A stretch of 59,024 nt of DNA from Embleya sp040605455. GTDB lineage: Bacteria > Actinomycetota > Actinomycetes > Streptomycetales > Streptomycetaceae. Positions 35,752 to 44,324 of this stretch are shown here, piece by piece. A program made the translations under genes and the position numbers. How positions within the stretch are numbered: position 1 is the stretch's first letter; every line of letters begins with the position of its first letter. The notes beneath the pieces were generated by a model. It saw only the letters and a program-made list of their open reading frames with translations. It was not told the origin of the DNA and did no database searches. Location: assembly GCF_040605455.1 (NCBI RefSeq), contig NZ_JBEXCV010000040.1, forward strand, positions 1-59,024, read 5' to 3'.

Positions 35752-36579
35752 CTACCCCTTCCCGCTCTCGCTCCCGGCCCACACCGGCGAGGAATCCCCC
35801 AACGGCGCGGCCAGGTCCACGGCCAGGCGCCGGTGCCAGATCAAGTGCAGCGCATGGGCACGAGCCACCACCGGCCACGGTGTCGCCGCAACCAACTCCC
35901 CGAATGCCAAGTGTCCTTCCTCCGCCGCCGCGATCAACGGCCCCTGCACTCCCAGGAGATCCTCCAGGGGCCGGCGTTGGGCCGACAGGGCATCCAGCAC
36001 GCCGCACACGTGTCTCCGCCATCCCGTCACCACCGCGTAGCGCCATCCGCAGGCGGCAGCCGCCTCCTCGGCCGCGGCGAACCCCAGCACGTCGCGCTCC
36101 CCGATCAGGCGGCGCGGGCGGACGTCGAGGAGCCACCGAGCCCCGTCCGGCCGGATCGCCAGGAAATCCGGCGTATGCCTCCCGCGTCCCCCTCGGTGCT
36201 CGAACTCCAGTCGGAACGGTTGTGACAGCACCTCGGCCACGCGCAGAAAGTCCAGCGCGAGCAGCAACCGCTGTTCCTCCAACGACTCGAACCCGTGATG
36301 ACGGCCCGTGGAGACCATGAACTGCAGACCCGGCCGGTGCCGCTGACGCGCCCGCCAGGTGAAGCCCCTGACCGACTCGGACTCCGACACCGGAACCGCC
36401 GCCAGATCACGGACCGGCCACACCACCTCGCCACCCGCGAACCGCCACACCGCCGTCCATCGGCGCAGCGATCCCTCGCCCCGCACCAACAGAGCCCGCA
36501 CCGCGTCGGGGATCGCGTACGAAGCAACGAGCTGATCCAACCCGCACGCATCCGACCGCACGCCAACAAACGCGTCCAT
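35752..36579 (-). CDS. TnsA-like transposase endonuclease
   Basis: The 275-residue protein fits the TnsA-like heteromeric transposase endonuclease family that accompanies TnsB in Tn7-like elements and cuts the 5' ends of the transposon. A FESLEEQRLLLALDFLRVAE segment carries E98, and HTPDFLAIRPDGARWLLDVR gives D138, D152 and a basic residue at 154, the pattern of a PD-(D/E)XK nuclease with Arg in place of Lys, as in many relatives. ATG 36579. The gene appears intact, but its partner TnsB is truncated, and no TnsC is visible, so it is probably non-functional in place. It diverges from the tap gene. Confidence 0.78.
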   Translation of the reverse strand: MDAFVGVRSDACGLDQLVASYAIPDAVRALLVRGEGSLRRWTAVWRFAGGEVVWPVRDLAAVPVSESESVRGFTWRARQRHRPGLQFMVSTGRHHGFESLEEQRLLLALDFLRVAEVLSQPFRLEFEHRGGRGRHTPDFLAIRPDGARWLLDVRPRRLIGERDVLGFAAAEEAAAACGWRYAVVTGWRRHVCGVLDALSAQRRPLEDLLGVQGPLIAAAEEGHLAFGELVAATPWPVVARAHALHLIWHRRLAVDLAAPLGDSSPVWAGSESGKG

Positions 36580-36813
36580 CCCACCAGCACAGCACTACGA
36601 CACCCGCAGCAGGGCGATTTCCGTCTATATGCTCACTCCACGTACCAAAACGGGCAACGGCTGGCCCACGTGGCCAACAACCGCTGCCCATGGCCACCTA
36701 ACGCTGACCGTCGCAGACACAGCGATACCCAACCCCCGTTTTGTAAAATCTGAGTATGATTCAAGTTCTGAGAATGTCTTATCCGTGGTAGGATCGCGGG
36801 TAGGAGGTGGAAC
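36580..36813 (+). promoter_or_regulatory. Divergent promoter region of tap with direct repeats
   Basis: This 234-bp region separates the TnsA-like gene from tap and is markedly more AT-rich than its neighbours from 36735 to 36790. Two near-identical decamers, TCTGAGTATG (36749-36758) and TCTGAGAATG (36767-36776), lie 18 bp apart centre to centre. They could be operator sites for the helix-turn-helix of Tap or ends of the Tn7-like element bound by TnsB. A strong GGAGG site precedes the tap ATG by 7 nt. I could not assign -10 and -35 boxes with confidence. Confidence 0.5.
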
Positions 36814-39090
36814 ATGTCCGACTCGCTCTTCGATGCGGTGGACGCTCTGCTGGCACAGGCCCAAAGCGATCTCCCGCCCCCCGCCGAACGCACCCGGCTG
36901 CGCAAGGCCGGCGGCTTCACCCAGCAGCAGGTAGCCGACGCCCTGGGCGTCACCCGCGTGACGATCGTGGGCTGGGAAGCCGGCCGCACCGAACCCCGAC
37001 CACCCCAACGCCCCGCCTACGCCCGACTCCTCGAGGGCCTCGCCGAGCGCTACCCCACACTCGACCCGGCCGCCGACACCGCCGGGACCGGGACCGTGAC
37101 CGTCGAGCCGACGCGGATCGAACCCGCCGTCGACGAACCCGGCCCGACGGCCCCCGAACCGCAAGCGCAGCCAGCCGCCCCCGCGCCCGACCCGACGACC
37201 GCCTCGACCACCACGACGCCGATCGCCGAGCCCGTCGTCACGGCGGCCGCGCCCTGGACCCGCACACCGACCACACCCCCCGCCGCACCCGCAGCCGCGC
37301 CGAAGTCCACGCCGACGCCGTCGCGAGCGGCATCGGTGGACCGCCGCGCCCCGGCCGGCACGACGTCGCCGAGCGGGCCCGCCAGGGCGGCCGCGAAGAC
37401 CGAGGACGTCGACGCCAAGCCCGCGCGTTTCCCGGCGGGCCCGCTCGCGGTCCTGGACGTCGACACCGACACCACCACGCTCCTCGCGCACCTGGCCGAC
37501 GGCACCGTGCTGCCCTGCCCGGCGAAGTCGCTGCTCACGGTCGTGTCCTGGGCCCTGGACGCGGGCCTGGGGGCGGAGCGCCTGCACCGCGCCGGCCGCG
37601 ACGCCGACCCCCTGGTCGTCGTCACCGCCGCCGCAGCCGAGCGCCTGCGCCTGCCGGCCGAGCTCGACGACCGCAAGCACCTGCGGCTGACCGAGTCCCA
37701 CCCCGTCGTCAAGCAACTCCTCAAGCCCGGCTGGAAGCTCACCAAGCGCGGCTTCGGGTCCTGGACCAAGGTCTACAAGCCCGTCGACGGCGGCCGCCGC
37801 CAATGCGTGCAGTTCGCCTTCCTCGGCTGGGACGCCCTCGACACCCGCTCCTGGGCCGACGCCGCCACCCTGCCCGCACCCGAACTCGCCGCCCTGCTCG
37901 GCGCGTACGCCACCCGCGTGGTCACCCCCCGCGGCTCCACCGCCGCCGCCGGCCTCGCGTTGATGACCGAGCTGCGCCCGCCGACCCAGGCCGTCAAGGA
38001 CGAGACCACCGGGACCTGGCGCTCCGGCCCCGTCGCCGGCTCCCTCCTGGAAGCGGTCGACCCGGCGCCGCCCGAGGCGGTTTCGGAGCACCCGATCGCG
38101 CAGGACCGCGACGAACGCGACGTGATGGTCGAGGAGGCCTACGTGTGGTCGCGCGAGCTCCACGCCGTCACCGATCCCGAAGGCGAAGCCCCCTACGCCA
38201 TCGGCCTGGACGTCAACGCCGCGTTCCTCGCGGCCGCGTCCCGCCTGCCGGTGGGCATCGGCGCCCCGGTCCACGTCACCGGCCCGCGGTTCGACCCGAA
38301 GATGCCGGGCTGCTGGTACGTCGACCTCTCCGACGTCCGGGTCGACCCGCGCCTGCCGTCCCCGTTCACCCCGAATGGGATCGCACCGACCGGGCCCGGC
38401 TGGTACGCCACCCCCACCGTCGCCTACGCCGCCGAACTCGGCGCGACCGTGCAGCCGTTCGAGGCGTGGATCCGGCCGGAGAACGGCCCCTACCTCGACC
38501 CCTGGTACACCCGCCTGCGCGAGGCCTACATGACCACCATGTCCCGCCTCGGCGTCACCCCCGACCTCACCGACCAGGCCTTCCTGGACGCCATGGCCGG
38601 CCACAAGCAGATCGACCCCGCCGAGGCCATCGTGCTGGCCGCGATCAAGGCCACCGTCAAGGGCGGCATCGGCAAACTCCGCGAACGCCCCCAAGGCGCC
38701 GCCCACCACGGACGCGGCGAACGCTGGGCCGCCCTGGAACGCCCCACCTGGCGCCCCGACATCCGCGCCGCCGTCATCTCCACCGCCCGGGTCGGCATGC
38801 ACCGCAAGATGCGCAAGTTCGCCGCCGCCACCGGGCTGTACCCGCTCGGGATCCTCTCCGACTGCGTCGTCTACGCCTCCCCCGGACCCTCCCCGCTCGA
38901 CCTCCTCCCGCCCACCGTCCCCGGGCAGCCGGTCAAGACCGGGTTCCGCCTCGGCGCCGGCCCCGGACTGGTCAAACACGAGGGCACACAGACCATGGAA
39001 TGGGTCCTCCAGGGCCTTGCCAACAACCCGCCCGTCAACCCGGCCCGCCACATCAAGGACGGCGTGGACGCCGTCGCCGAAGGCGAATAG
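36814..39090 (+). CDS. tap: Telomere-associated protein Tap
   Basis: The 758-residue protein matches the Tap proteins of linear Streptomyces replicons. These bind the telomeric 3' overhang and recruit the terminal protein for end patching. An N-terminal helix-turn-helix lies at about residues 35-58 (FTQQQVADALGVTRVTIVGW), followed by a long Ala/Pro/Thr-rich linker (about 85-195). The large C-terminal region includes HPVVKQLLKPGWKLTKRGFG, YAIGLDVNAAFLAAASRLPV and LGILSDCVVYASPGPSPLDL, which resembles a polymerase/nuclease-like fold. ATG 36814 has an excellent GGAGG. It precedes tpg by 9 bp, the classical tap-tpg order. Such pairs are found on linear chromosomes and linear plasmids. Confidence 0.9.
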   Translation: MSDSLFDAVDALLAQAQSDLPPPAERTRLRKAGGFTQQQVADALGVTRVTIVGWEAGRTEPRPPQRPAYARLLEGLAERYPTLDPAADTAGTGTVTVEPTRIEPAVDEPGPTAPEPQAQPAAPAPDPTTASTTTTPIAEPVVTAAAPWTRTPTTPPAAPAAAPKSTPTPSRAASVDRRAPAGTTSPSGPARAAAKTEDVDAKPARFPAGPLAVLDVDTDTTTLLAHLADGTVLPCPAKSLLTVVSWALDAGLGAERLHRAGRDADPLVVVTAAAAERLRLPAELDDRKHLRLTESHPVVKQLLKPGWKLTKRGFGSWTKVYKPVDGGRRQCVQFAFLGWDALDTRSWADAATLPAPELAALLGAYATRVVTPRGSTAAAGLALMTELRPPTQAVKDETTGTWRSGPVAGSLLEAVDPAPPEAVSEHPIAQDRDERDVMVEEAYVWSRELHAVTDPEGEAPYAIGLDVNAAFLAAASRLPVGIGAPVHVTGPRFDPKMPGCWYVDLSDVRVDPRLPSPFTPNGIAPTGPGWYATPTVAYAAELGATVQPFEAWIRPENGPYLDPWYTRLREAYMTTMSRLGVTPDLTDQAFLDAMAGHKQIDPAEAIVLAAIKATVKGGIGKLRERPQGAAHHGRGERWAALERPTWRPDIRAAVISTARVGMHRKMRKFAAATGLYPLGILSDCVVYASPGPSPLDLLPPTVPGQPVKTGFRLGAGPGLVKHEGTQTMEWVLQGLANNPPVNPARHIKDGVDAVAEGE

Positions 39091-39099
39091 GAGACCGCC

Positions 39100-39666
39100 G
39101 TGGGCAAGATCGGCGACGGCTTGGACCAGGCCGCCCAACACGTCCTCACCCGCAAACCACCACAGTCGACGAAGGCCCGCATCCGGTTCCTGCTGAGCAA
39201 GAACCGCGGCAGCACCCGGAAGGTCGCCGAACGCCTCGGCGTCAGCCAACGCTCCGTCGAGCGCTACCTCAAGGGCGACCGCAAGAACCCGCCCCGACCC
39301 GTCAACAACCGCATCGACGCCGAGGTCCGTCGTCTGTGGCAGCCCCAGGTCCGCCGCCGGGTCGAACAGCGCGCGGCCGCCACCGGCGGCGTCATCGTCG
39401 AGACCAGGGCCAGATTCGGGTTCTCCTCGGCGGCCGGCTCGACCGACGACCCCCGGATGCGCCGCATTACGCAGCCGCTGTCGCCCACCCACGCCCAGGA
39501 GTTGTTCGACGCCCACCACGCCGGGGCGCCCGAACGTGAGCTGGAGCGCATCGTCGCCGCAGGCCTGCAACAGGCCTACTTCCAGGAGGGCGGCACTCGG
39601 GCCGGCGATCTGGAGGCAGTCGAGCTGACCGACGTGGACTATTGCGAATTCGATATCCGAGGCTGA
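39100..39666 (+). CDS. tpg: Telomere terminal protein Tpg
   Basis: GTG 39100, 6 nt after GGAG, encodes 188 residues, close to the 184-185 residues usual for Tpg, the protein covalently attached to 5' ends of linear Streptomyces DNA. It contains QAAQHVLTRKPPQSTKARIR and a helix-turn-helix at about residues 38-59 (STRKVAERLGVSQRSVERYL). The C-terminal part contains FSSAAGSTDDPRMRRITQPL, then LSPTHAQELFDAHHAGAPER. Thr/Ser residues there could serve as the priming residue, but I cannot pick it from sequence. It is directly downstream of tap, so the pair forms an intact operon. Confidence 0.9.
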   Translation: MGKIGDGLDQAAQHVLTRKPPQSTKARIRFLLSKNRGSTRKVAERLGVSQRSVERYLKGDRKNPPRPVNNRIDAEVRRLWQPQVRRRVEQRAAATGGVIVETRARFGFSSAAGSTDDPRMRRITQPLSPTHAQELFDAHHAGAPERELERIVAAGLQQAYFQEGGTRAGDLEAVELTDVDYCEFDIRG

Positions 39667-39720
39667 AGTCGAACGCACGTGTGCCCCGCCGTCCTGGGAC
39701 GCCGTTGGCGAATTCGAGGG

Positions 39721-41292
39721 CTACTTCGCCCCGTCGAGCTTCGGCTCGGCGGGGCGAAGTGCTGCGAAGTGGCTGGTGCGGGTGTGGGCTCGGGGTGTGT
39801 CGGTGAGGTGGGCGTCGATGCGGGCGAGGTTGATCGCGGCACCGGTGAGCTGGTGCTGCAAGCTGGTCTTGGCGAGTCCTCGGTAGCGGGATCTGCGCAG
39901 GCCGCAGCGTTGAACGCCTTGGGAAATGGTTCCTTCGACCCCCGCGCGGATCTTGTAGCGTTCCTTCCAGTCATCCGTCTGCTGCAGGGTGCGGGCTTGA
40001 CCGATGGCCCGGTGCTCCTCGTGGTGGCGAAAGGTCAGCTGACGGTATTGCGCCTTCGGGGAGTCGACGCAGTCCCGAAGATGCGGGCAGGGCCGGCAGT
40101 GGGTGGGCGAGAACTTCACCCGGACCACGGGGGTGCCGCGGTGGGACAACGTCGGCTTCCATTGGTCGGCGGTCCGGCCGCCAGGGCAGGTGACGTGCCG
40201 ATTGTCCCAGTCGATGGTGAAGGCGGCCTGGCCGAAGGGCCCGCCTGCCGTGCTCCCCTGGGCGGTGGTGTCCGTTCCGATGGGGCCGTGCAGTTCGATG
40301 CCGTACTTGGCGCGGGCGTTCACGATCTGGGCGCCGGTGGGGTATCCGGCGTCGACCCAGTGCTCGCCGGGCAGGCAGTCCCGTTCGGCCAGGGACGTGT
40401 GGATCTCATCGGTTACGAGGGTGTCGGGGACGGTGGCGAGGGTGGTGACCACGTTGGTGACCAGGTTGGGGGCGTCGGGCTCGCAGGTCTCGGTGAGGTG
40501 GACCTTGTAACCGTCCCAGAGGGTGTCGCGTTTCACGCTGCCTCGTGCCTGCGGATCATAGGGCGTGACCAGGCGCTTTGCTCCCGGCGGCCGGTCTTTT
40601 GGGTCTCGGCGGGCCACCTCGCCGTCGACCAGGTGGAACTGCTGGACCCACACCCGGCGCAGGACCTCCACCTGCTCCAGCGTCCGCAGTTCCCGGGGTG
40701 CCCGGGGCGAGAACACGGCCGTGAGCAGCCGCATTCCGTCCGCCCCGACCCGCTGTCCGACCTCGTCCCGCTTGGTGCGCGCCTTGGGGAAGCGGGAGTC
40801 CTCGGCCCGGGTCGCGTAGTGCCGGAACCAGTCCGGCTCGGCGACCTGCGCCGTCCAGTCGGGGGCGGCCCGGGCGAGCGCGTTCAACGCTGAGCGCATC
40901 GTCTCGGACACCATCTCCAGCCAGCACAGTTCTCGGGCTGCCGATAGGACGTGCGTGGAGTCGGTCCGGGCCCGGCCGGTGGTCTTGAGCAGTCCGTGTT
41001 CCCGGGCTGCGGTCAGGACGCCGTCCAGCACCTGCCGCCCGGCGTCCGCTTCGACCAGGCGGTCCCTGAACTCCGACAGCAGCGAGAAGTCGAAGCCTGC
41101 GTCGTCGAGTTCCAGCCCGAGGGCGTACTTGAAGTCGATCCGGGCCCGCACCGCTTCTGCGGCCTGGCGGTCGGTCAGCCCTTCCACGAACTGCAGGACC
41201 AGCACCAACGCCAACCGGCCCGGTGACCAGGCGGGCTTCCCCCTGGCCGGAAACAGGCCGGCGAAGTCCTCGTCCCGGAACAACACCCCCAA
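39721..41292 (-). CDS. IS1182-family transposase
   Basis: The 523-residue protein carries the IS1182 pattern: LALVLVLQFVEGLTDRQAAE, AVRARIDFKYALGLELDDAG, FDFSLLSEFRDRLVEA, then GRARTDSTHVLSAARELCWL with a catalytic Asp, WVDAGYPTGAQIVNARAKYG with the second, and a C-terminal IRAGVEGTISQGVQRCGLRR with the Glu. The N-terminus is short for the family: the frame can start at TTG 41292 or GTG 41286, and an in-frame stop lies just upstream, so about 30-40 usual residues are missing. It may therefore be slightly truncated. It converges with tpg and separates the telomere genes from the biosynthetic genes. Confidence 0.82.
   Translation of the reverse strand: MGVLFRDEDFAGLFPARGKPAWSPGRLALVLVLQFVEGLTDRQAAEAVRARIDFKYALGLELDDAGFDFSLLSEFRDRLVEADAGRQVLDGVLTAAREHGLLKTTGRARTDSTHVLSAARELCWLEMVSETMRSALNALARAAPDWTAQVAEPDWFRHYATRAEDSRFPKARTKRDEVGQRVGADGMRLLTAVFSPRAPRELRTLEQVEVLRRVWVQQFHLVDGEVARRDPKDRPPGAKRLVTPYDPQARGSVKRDTLWDGYKVHLTETCEPDAPNLVTNVVTTLATVPDTLVTDEIHTSLAERDCLPGEHWVDAGYPTGAQIVNARAKYGIELHGPIGTDTTAQGSTAGGPFGQAAFTIDWDNRHVTCPGGRTADQWKPTLSHRGTPVVRVKFSPTHCRPCPHLRDCVDSPKAQYRQLTFRHHEEHRAIGQARTLQQTDDWKERYKIRAGVEGTISQGVQRCGLRRSRYRGLAKTSLQHQLTGAAINLARIDAHLTDTPRAHTRTSHFAALRPAEPKLDGAK
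39724..39759. terminator. Strong stem-loop between tpg and the transposase
   Basis: Two 16-nt arms (39724-39739 and 39744-39759; 15 of 16 pairs) enclose a TTCG tetraloop. The hairpin lies 58 bp after tpg and inside the last codons of the convergent transposase, so it could end transcription from both sides. No T tract follows, as usual in high-GC actinomycetes. Confidence 0.65.
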
Positions 41293-41467
41293 CTCGTCTC
41301 CGCCCCTGACAACCGCCCTGGCCAGTCCTTAACTTCGGAGGGTCTGCACCCAATTCCGTTGCGTAAGCGGAATCCCTTCACCTACTTCCGCAAACTCCTT
41401 GATTCAGTCACGGGCTGCCGCCAAGATCATTCCCGTCTCTAGTCCATCCATCCGGTTAGGGGAACTT

Positions 41468-42082
41468 GTGGCGGAGTACCTTCGCGAAGCGTTCGGAGAT
41501 GCCGAGTACGTGACGCGGGATCTGTCGGAAGCGGACATTCCGCTGATCATCGGCTACTGGGCCGGCGCGAGCGATAGCTGGCTCGAAGGCCTCAACGTGA
41601 GTCGCCAGCGGCTCGGCAGCGAGGCGGACATGCGGGCCCGGTTCTCGAACATGATCCGCGGCGTCGGCGATGCCGATCGCGTCGCGTTCGTCACCGAGTG
41701 CAACGGTGACGTGATGTCCTACTCGAACATCCACATCGTCGACAACGGCGCTGCCGCCTACCTGCACGGCCATGTCATTCGAAAGGACATGCGCGGCAAG
41801 GGAGTCGGCAGCGTCCGGTTCTCCAGCATGCTGCGGATGATCATCGACGAGTTCGGCGTGAAGACGGTCATCGCGGAACCGCTCGCATCCAACGTCGCGG
41901 TCAACCGCCTGCACCAGAGCTACGGCCTGACGCCAGACCGCAAGTGGCTCGACACACCTGACGGCCTGGCCGAACCAGGCTGGTACAACCTGTACTACTT
42001 CACCCGCGACGTCTTGGATTCTGCGGATGTCCGCGCAACACGGGCCAGGGGCCTCCAGAAGATCGAAGCCGGATCCGCCTGA
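41468..42082 (+). CDS. GNAT-family N-acetyltransferase
   Basis: GTG 41468, preceded by AGGGGA, gives a 204-residue product; a longer frame from TTG 41399 is less likely. The core contains HGHVIRKDMRGKGVGSVRFS, the acetyl-CoA binding motif, then a helix and the stretch EPLASNVAVNRLHQSYGLTP typical of GNAT motif B. It is the first gene of the 41.5-48.7 kb set. It could acetylate an amine intermediate or protect the producer by acetylating the product; sequence alone does not decide. It does not look like ectoine-pathway EctA. Confidence 0.78.
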   Translation: MAEYLREAFGDAEYVTRDLSEADIPLIIGYWAGASDSWLEGLNVSRQRLGSEADMRARFSNMIRGVGDADRVAFVTECNGDVMSYSNIHIVDNGAAAYLHGHVIRKDMRGKGVGSVRFSSMLRMIIDEFGVKTVIAEPLASNVAVNRLHQSYGLTPDRKWLDTPDGLAEPGWYNLYYFTRDVLDSADVRATRARGLQKIEAGSA

Positions 42083-42163
42083 CCAGGCAAGGACGCAGAT
42101 GCCGCTTCCACTCGCCGCGGCGCGCCTCGTGGGCGTCGCTCGGCGGTTATCCATGGGGGATTC

Positions 42164-43429
42164 ATGACGTTAGCCCTCGACCAACGACAAGGCCTCGTCG
42201 AGTCCGAGGTTCGCTACTACGCCCGCAAATGGCCTGCCACGTTCACCCGGGCGGCCGGACCGTTCATGTATGCCGCCGATGGACGGCGGTTCATCGACTT
42301 CTTCTCTGCCGCCGGGTCGCTGAACTACGGTCACAACCATCCTGTCCTTGTCGACCGGATGATCGAACTACTCGCGCAGGAGCGTGTGCTCCAGGGGTTG
42401 GACATGGCCACGCCGGAACGGGCGGCCTTCCTTGAGATCTTCGGCCGCAATGTCACATCGCGGATCCCGGGGAGCTGGCGCGTCCAGTTCACCGGGCCCA
42501 CCGGTGCGTCGGCGGTGGAGGCGGCACTGCATCTGGCGCGCAAGACCACCGGGCGCAGCAATGTCGTGAGCTTTACCAATGCGTTCCACGGTATGTCGCT
42601 GGGGGCCGCGAGTGTCTCCGGGAGATCGCGGGCTCACGGCCGAATCGGCGTGGAGTCCACGGTCCTTCCATTCGACGGGTATTTCCCGAGCGGGCCCACC
42701 GCGGTCGAGATGTTGCAGCGTTACCTGGACGACCCGAGTTCGGGCCTGGCTCCTCCGGCCGCAATCATCGTCGAAGCCGTGCAGGCCGAGGGCGGAGTCC
42801 GGGTCGCCGGAGACCGGTGGTTGGCGGACCTCGCACTGCTGGCCCAGGCGCGAGGGATTCCGCTAATCCTCGATGATATCCAGGCTGGTTGCGGGCGTTC
42901 CGGAGCATTCTTCAGCTTCGAGAGGTCGGGTATCGCCCCTGACTTGGTCTGCCTTTCCAAGTCGCTCAGCGGCTCCGGGCTGCCGATGTCCGTCCTGCTC
43001 ATCCGCGAAGGGCTCGACGCCTGGGAGCCCGGAGAGCACAGCGGTACATTCCGAGGTCAGGGCCTGGCGCTAGCAACGGCGTCGGCGGCTGTCGAGCACT
43101 TCTGGGGCGACGACAAGCTGGAGCTGGGGGTCGCGGAGAAGGAACAGGTCATCCGCGATCACCTGGAACGCATCGCCGACGAGTTGGCGGCTGTCACCGG
43201 TTCGCGTGGCCGCGGCATGCTGCACGGGCTCGAGTGCCAAGACCAGGAGTCCGCCGACGCCGTCGTCCACGAGTGCTTCACTCGAGGGCTGATCGTGGAG
43301 ACCGCCGGAGCGCTCGGCAACGTGGTCAAGCTCCTGCCCGCGCTTACGATCGACGAGGATGTGCTGGCGGAAGGGCTGGGGATCCTCGGCGCCGCAGCCC
43401 GCGACGTGCTGGCCGGTGGCCGGCGATGA
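42164..43429 (+). CDS. Class III aminotransferase, diaminobutyrate-2-oxoglutarate type
   Basis: ATG 42164 encodes 421 residues of a PLP enzyme of fold type I. GPTGASAVEAALHLARKTTG, FHGMSLGAAS, LILDDIQAGCGRSGAFFSFE (Asp238) and DLVCLSKSLSGSGLPMSVLL (Lys266, PLP anchor) are in the expected order, and the end EPGEHSGTFRGQGLALATAS matches EctB-type L-2,4-diaminobutyrate aminotransferases. Expected reaction: transfer of an amino group between glutamate and aspartate semialdehyde or a similar aldehyde. No ectoine synthase is present, so the product is presumably a diamino acid building block. Its TGA overlaps the ATG of the next gene. Confidence 0.85.
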   Translation: MTLALDQRQGLVESEVRYYARKWPATFTRAAGPFMYAADGRRFIDFFSAAGSLNYGHNHPVLVDRMIELLAQERVLQGLDMATPERAAFLEIFGRNVTSRIPGSWRVQFTGPTGASAVEAALHLARKTTGRSNVVSFTNAFHGMSLGAASVSGRSRAHGRIGVESTVLPFDGYFPSGPTAVEMLQRYLDDPSSGLAPPAAIIVEAVQAEGGVRVAGDRWLADLALLAQARGIPLILDDIQAGCGRSGAFFSFERSGIAPDLVCLSKSLSGSGLPMSVLLIREGLDAWEPGEHSGTFRGQGLALATASAAVEHFWGDDKLELGVAEKEQVIRDHLERIADELAAVTGSRGRGMLHGLECQDQESADAVVHECFTRGLIVETAGALGNVVKLLPALTIDEDVLAEGLGILGAAARDVLAGGRR

Positions 43430-44289
43430 ACTTCGTCGTTGAGCACCGTGCGCCGTCGGCGCACGTCGGTCAGTGGGTGCGCGCGCACGCGGGCCGATGC
43501 CATGTCTACCGCGGCGTGCTGAAGGACTCGGCCGCGCTGCGCCGATGGTCGACGGCGGAACTCGCCGAGCAAGCAGGCAGTCAACGCGTACGGGTCAAGT
43601 CGTACGCAGACGGCCGGATCAGTGTCGATACGGTCCCGTTCGGCGACTATGTGGCATCGCTAACGAGCGACCAGGGCGACCGGCCTGAGAGTCGTTACCT
43701 GCACGACGTCCCGCTCCTCGAAGTCTTCCCGGACGCCCGGGGCCTTGTCGGCGACATCCCCGCCGGATTCGTTCCACGCTGGTACGCCGACGGCTGGGAG
43801 CGTTTCGCACAACTGTTCATCGGCCCCGCAGGCGCACGGACACCGTTCCATTTCGACTGCCTGCTCACGCACAACTCGTTCTTCCAGGTCGACGGCACGA
43901 AGCGGTTCTACCTGGTTCCCGCCCGATACCGGACGGCGAGCTACCTTCGCGACTGGCGCTGGTCCCAAGTCGACGCGGCGCGCCCTGATCTCGCGGCCTT
44001 CCCCGAATTCACCGGCGTACCCGTCCACCAAGTGGACGTCGGCCCCGGTGATGTGCTGTACATGCCGCCCGGAACGCTGCACCAGGTCCACAGCCTGACC
44101 GCGAGCGTGTCCTTCAACATCGACTGGCATACACGCACCAGCGTGCTGACCGCACTGGCCGCCGCTTACCGGGGCATGCCCGCCGAGAACACGCGCTACA
44201 ACCTCATGATCGCCGGAGGCCTCTTCGGACGCGGCCGGCCGCACGAAGTTCTGCGCCGCTACGGCTCGTATCTGTCCTACGTCTCCTGA
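43426..44289 (+). CDS. Cupin-like/JmjC-type Fe(II) 2-oxoglutarate oxygenase
   Basis: ATG 43426 overlaps the previous stop. The 287-residue protein has the JmjC-type cupin core: TPFHFDCLLTHNSFFQVDGT with the metal-binding H142 and D144, KRFYLVPARY, and PGDVLYMPPGTLHQVHSL with the distal H219. Such enzymes hydroxylate amino acids or peptides using O2 and 2-oxoglutarate. It is translationally coupled to the aminotransferase, so it likely acts on the aminotransferase product or a later intermediate. Cytoplasmic. Confidence 0.82.
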   Translation: MNFVVEHRAPSAHVGQWVRAHAGRCHVYRGVLKDSAALRRWSTAELAEQAGSQRVRVKSYADGRISVDTVPFGDYVASLTSDQGDRPESRYLHDVPLLEVFPDARGLVGDIPAGFVPRWYADGWERFAQLFIGPAGARTPFHFDCLLTHNSFFQVDGTKRFYLVPARYRTASYLRDWRWSQVDAARPDLAAFPEFTGVPVHQVDVGPGDVLYMPPGTLHQVHSLTASVSFNIDWHTRTSVLTALAAAYRGMPAENTRYNLMIAGGLFGRGRPHEVLRRYGSYLSYVS

Positions 44290-44324
44290 GCGCGTCGCGC
44301 TCCCGCCCCGATTGGCGACAACCG

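Noticed and set aside
36625..39678. Minus-strand ORF of 1017 codons
   Set aside because: It is Gly/Ala/Val-rich antisense to tap and tpg, which have clear families, ribosome sites and order.
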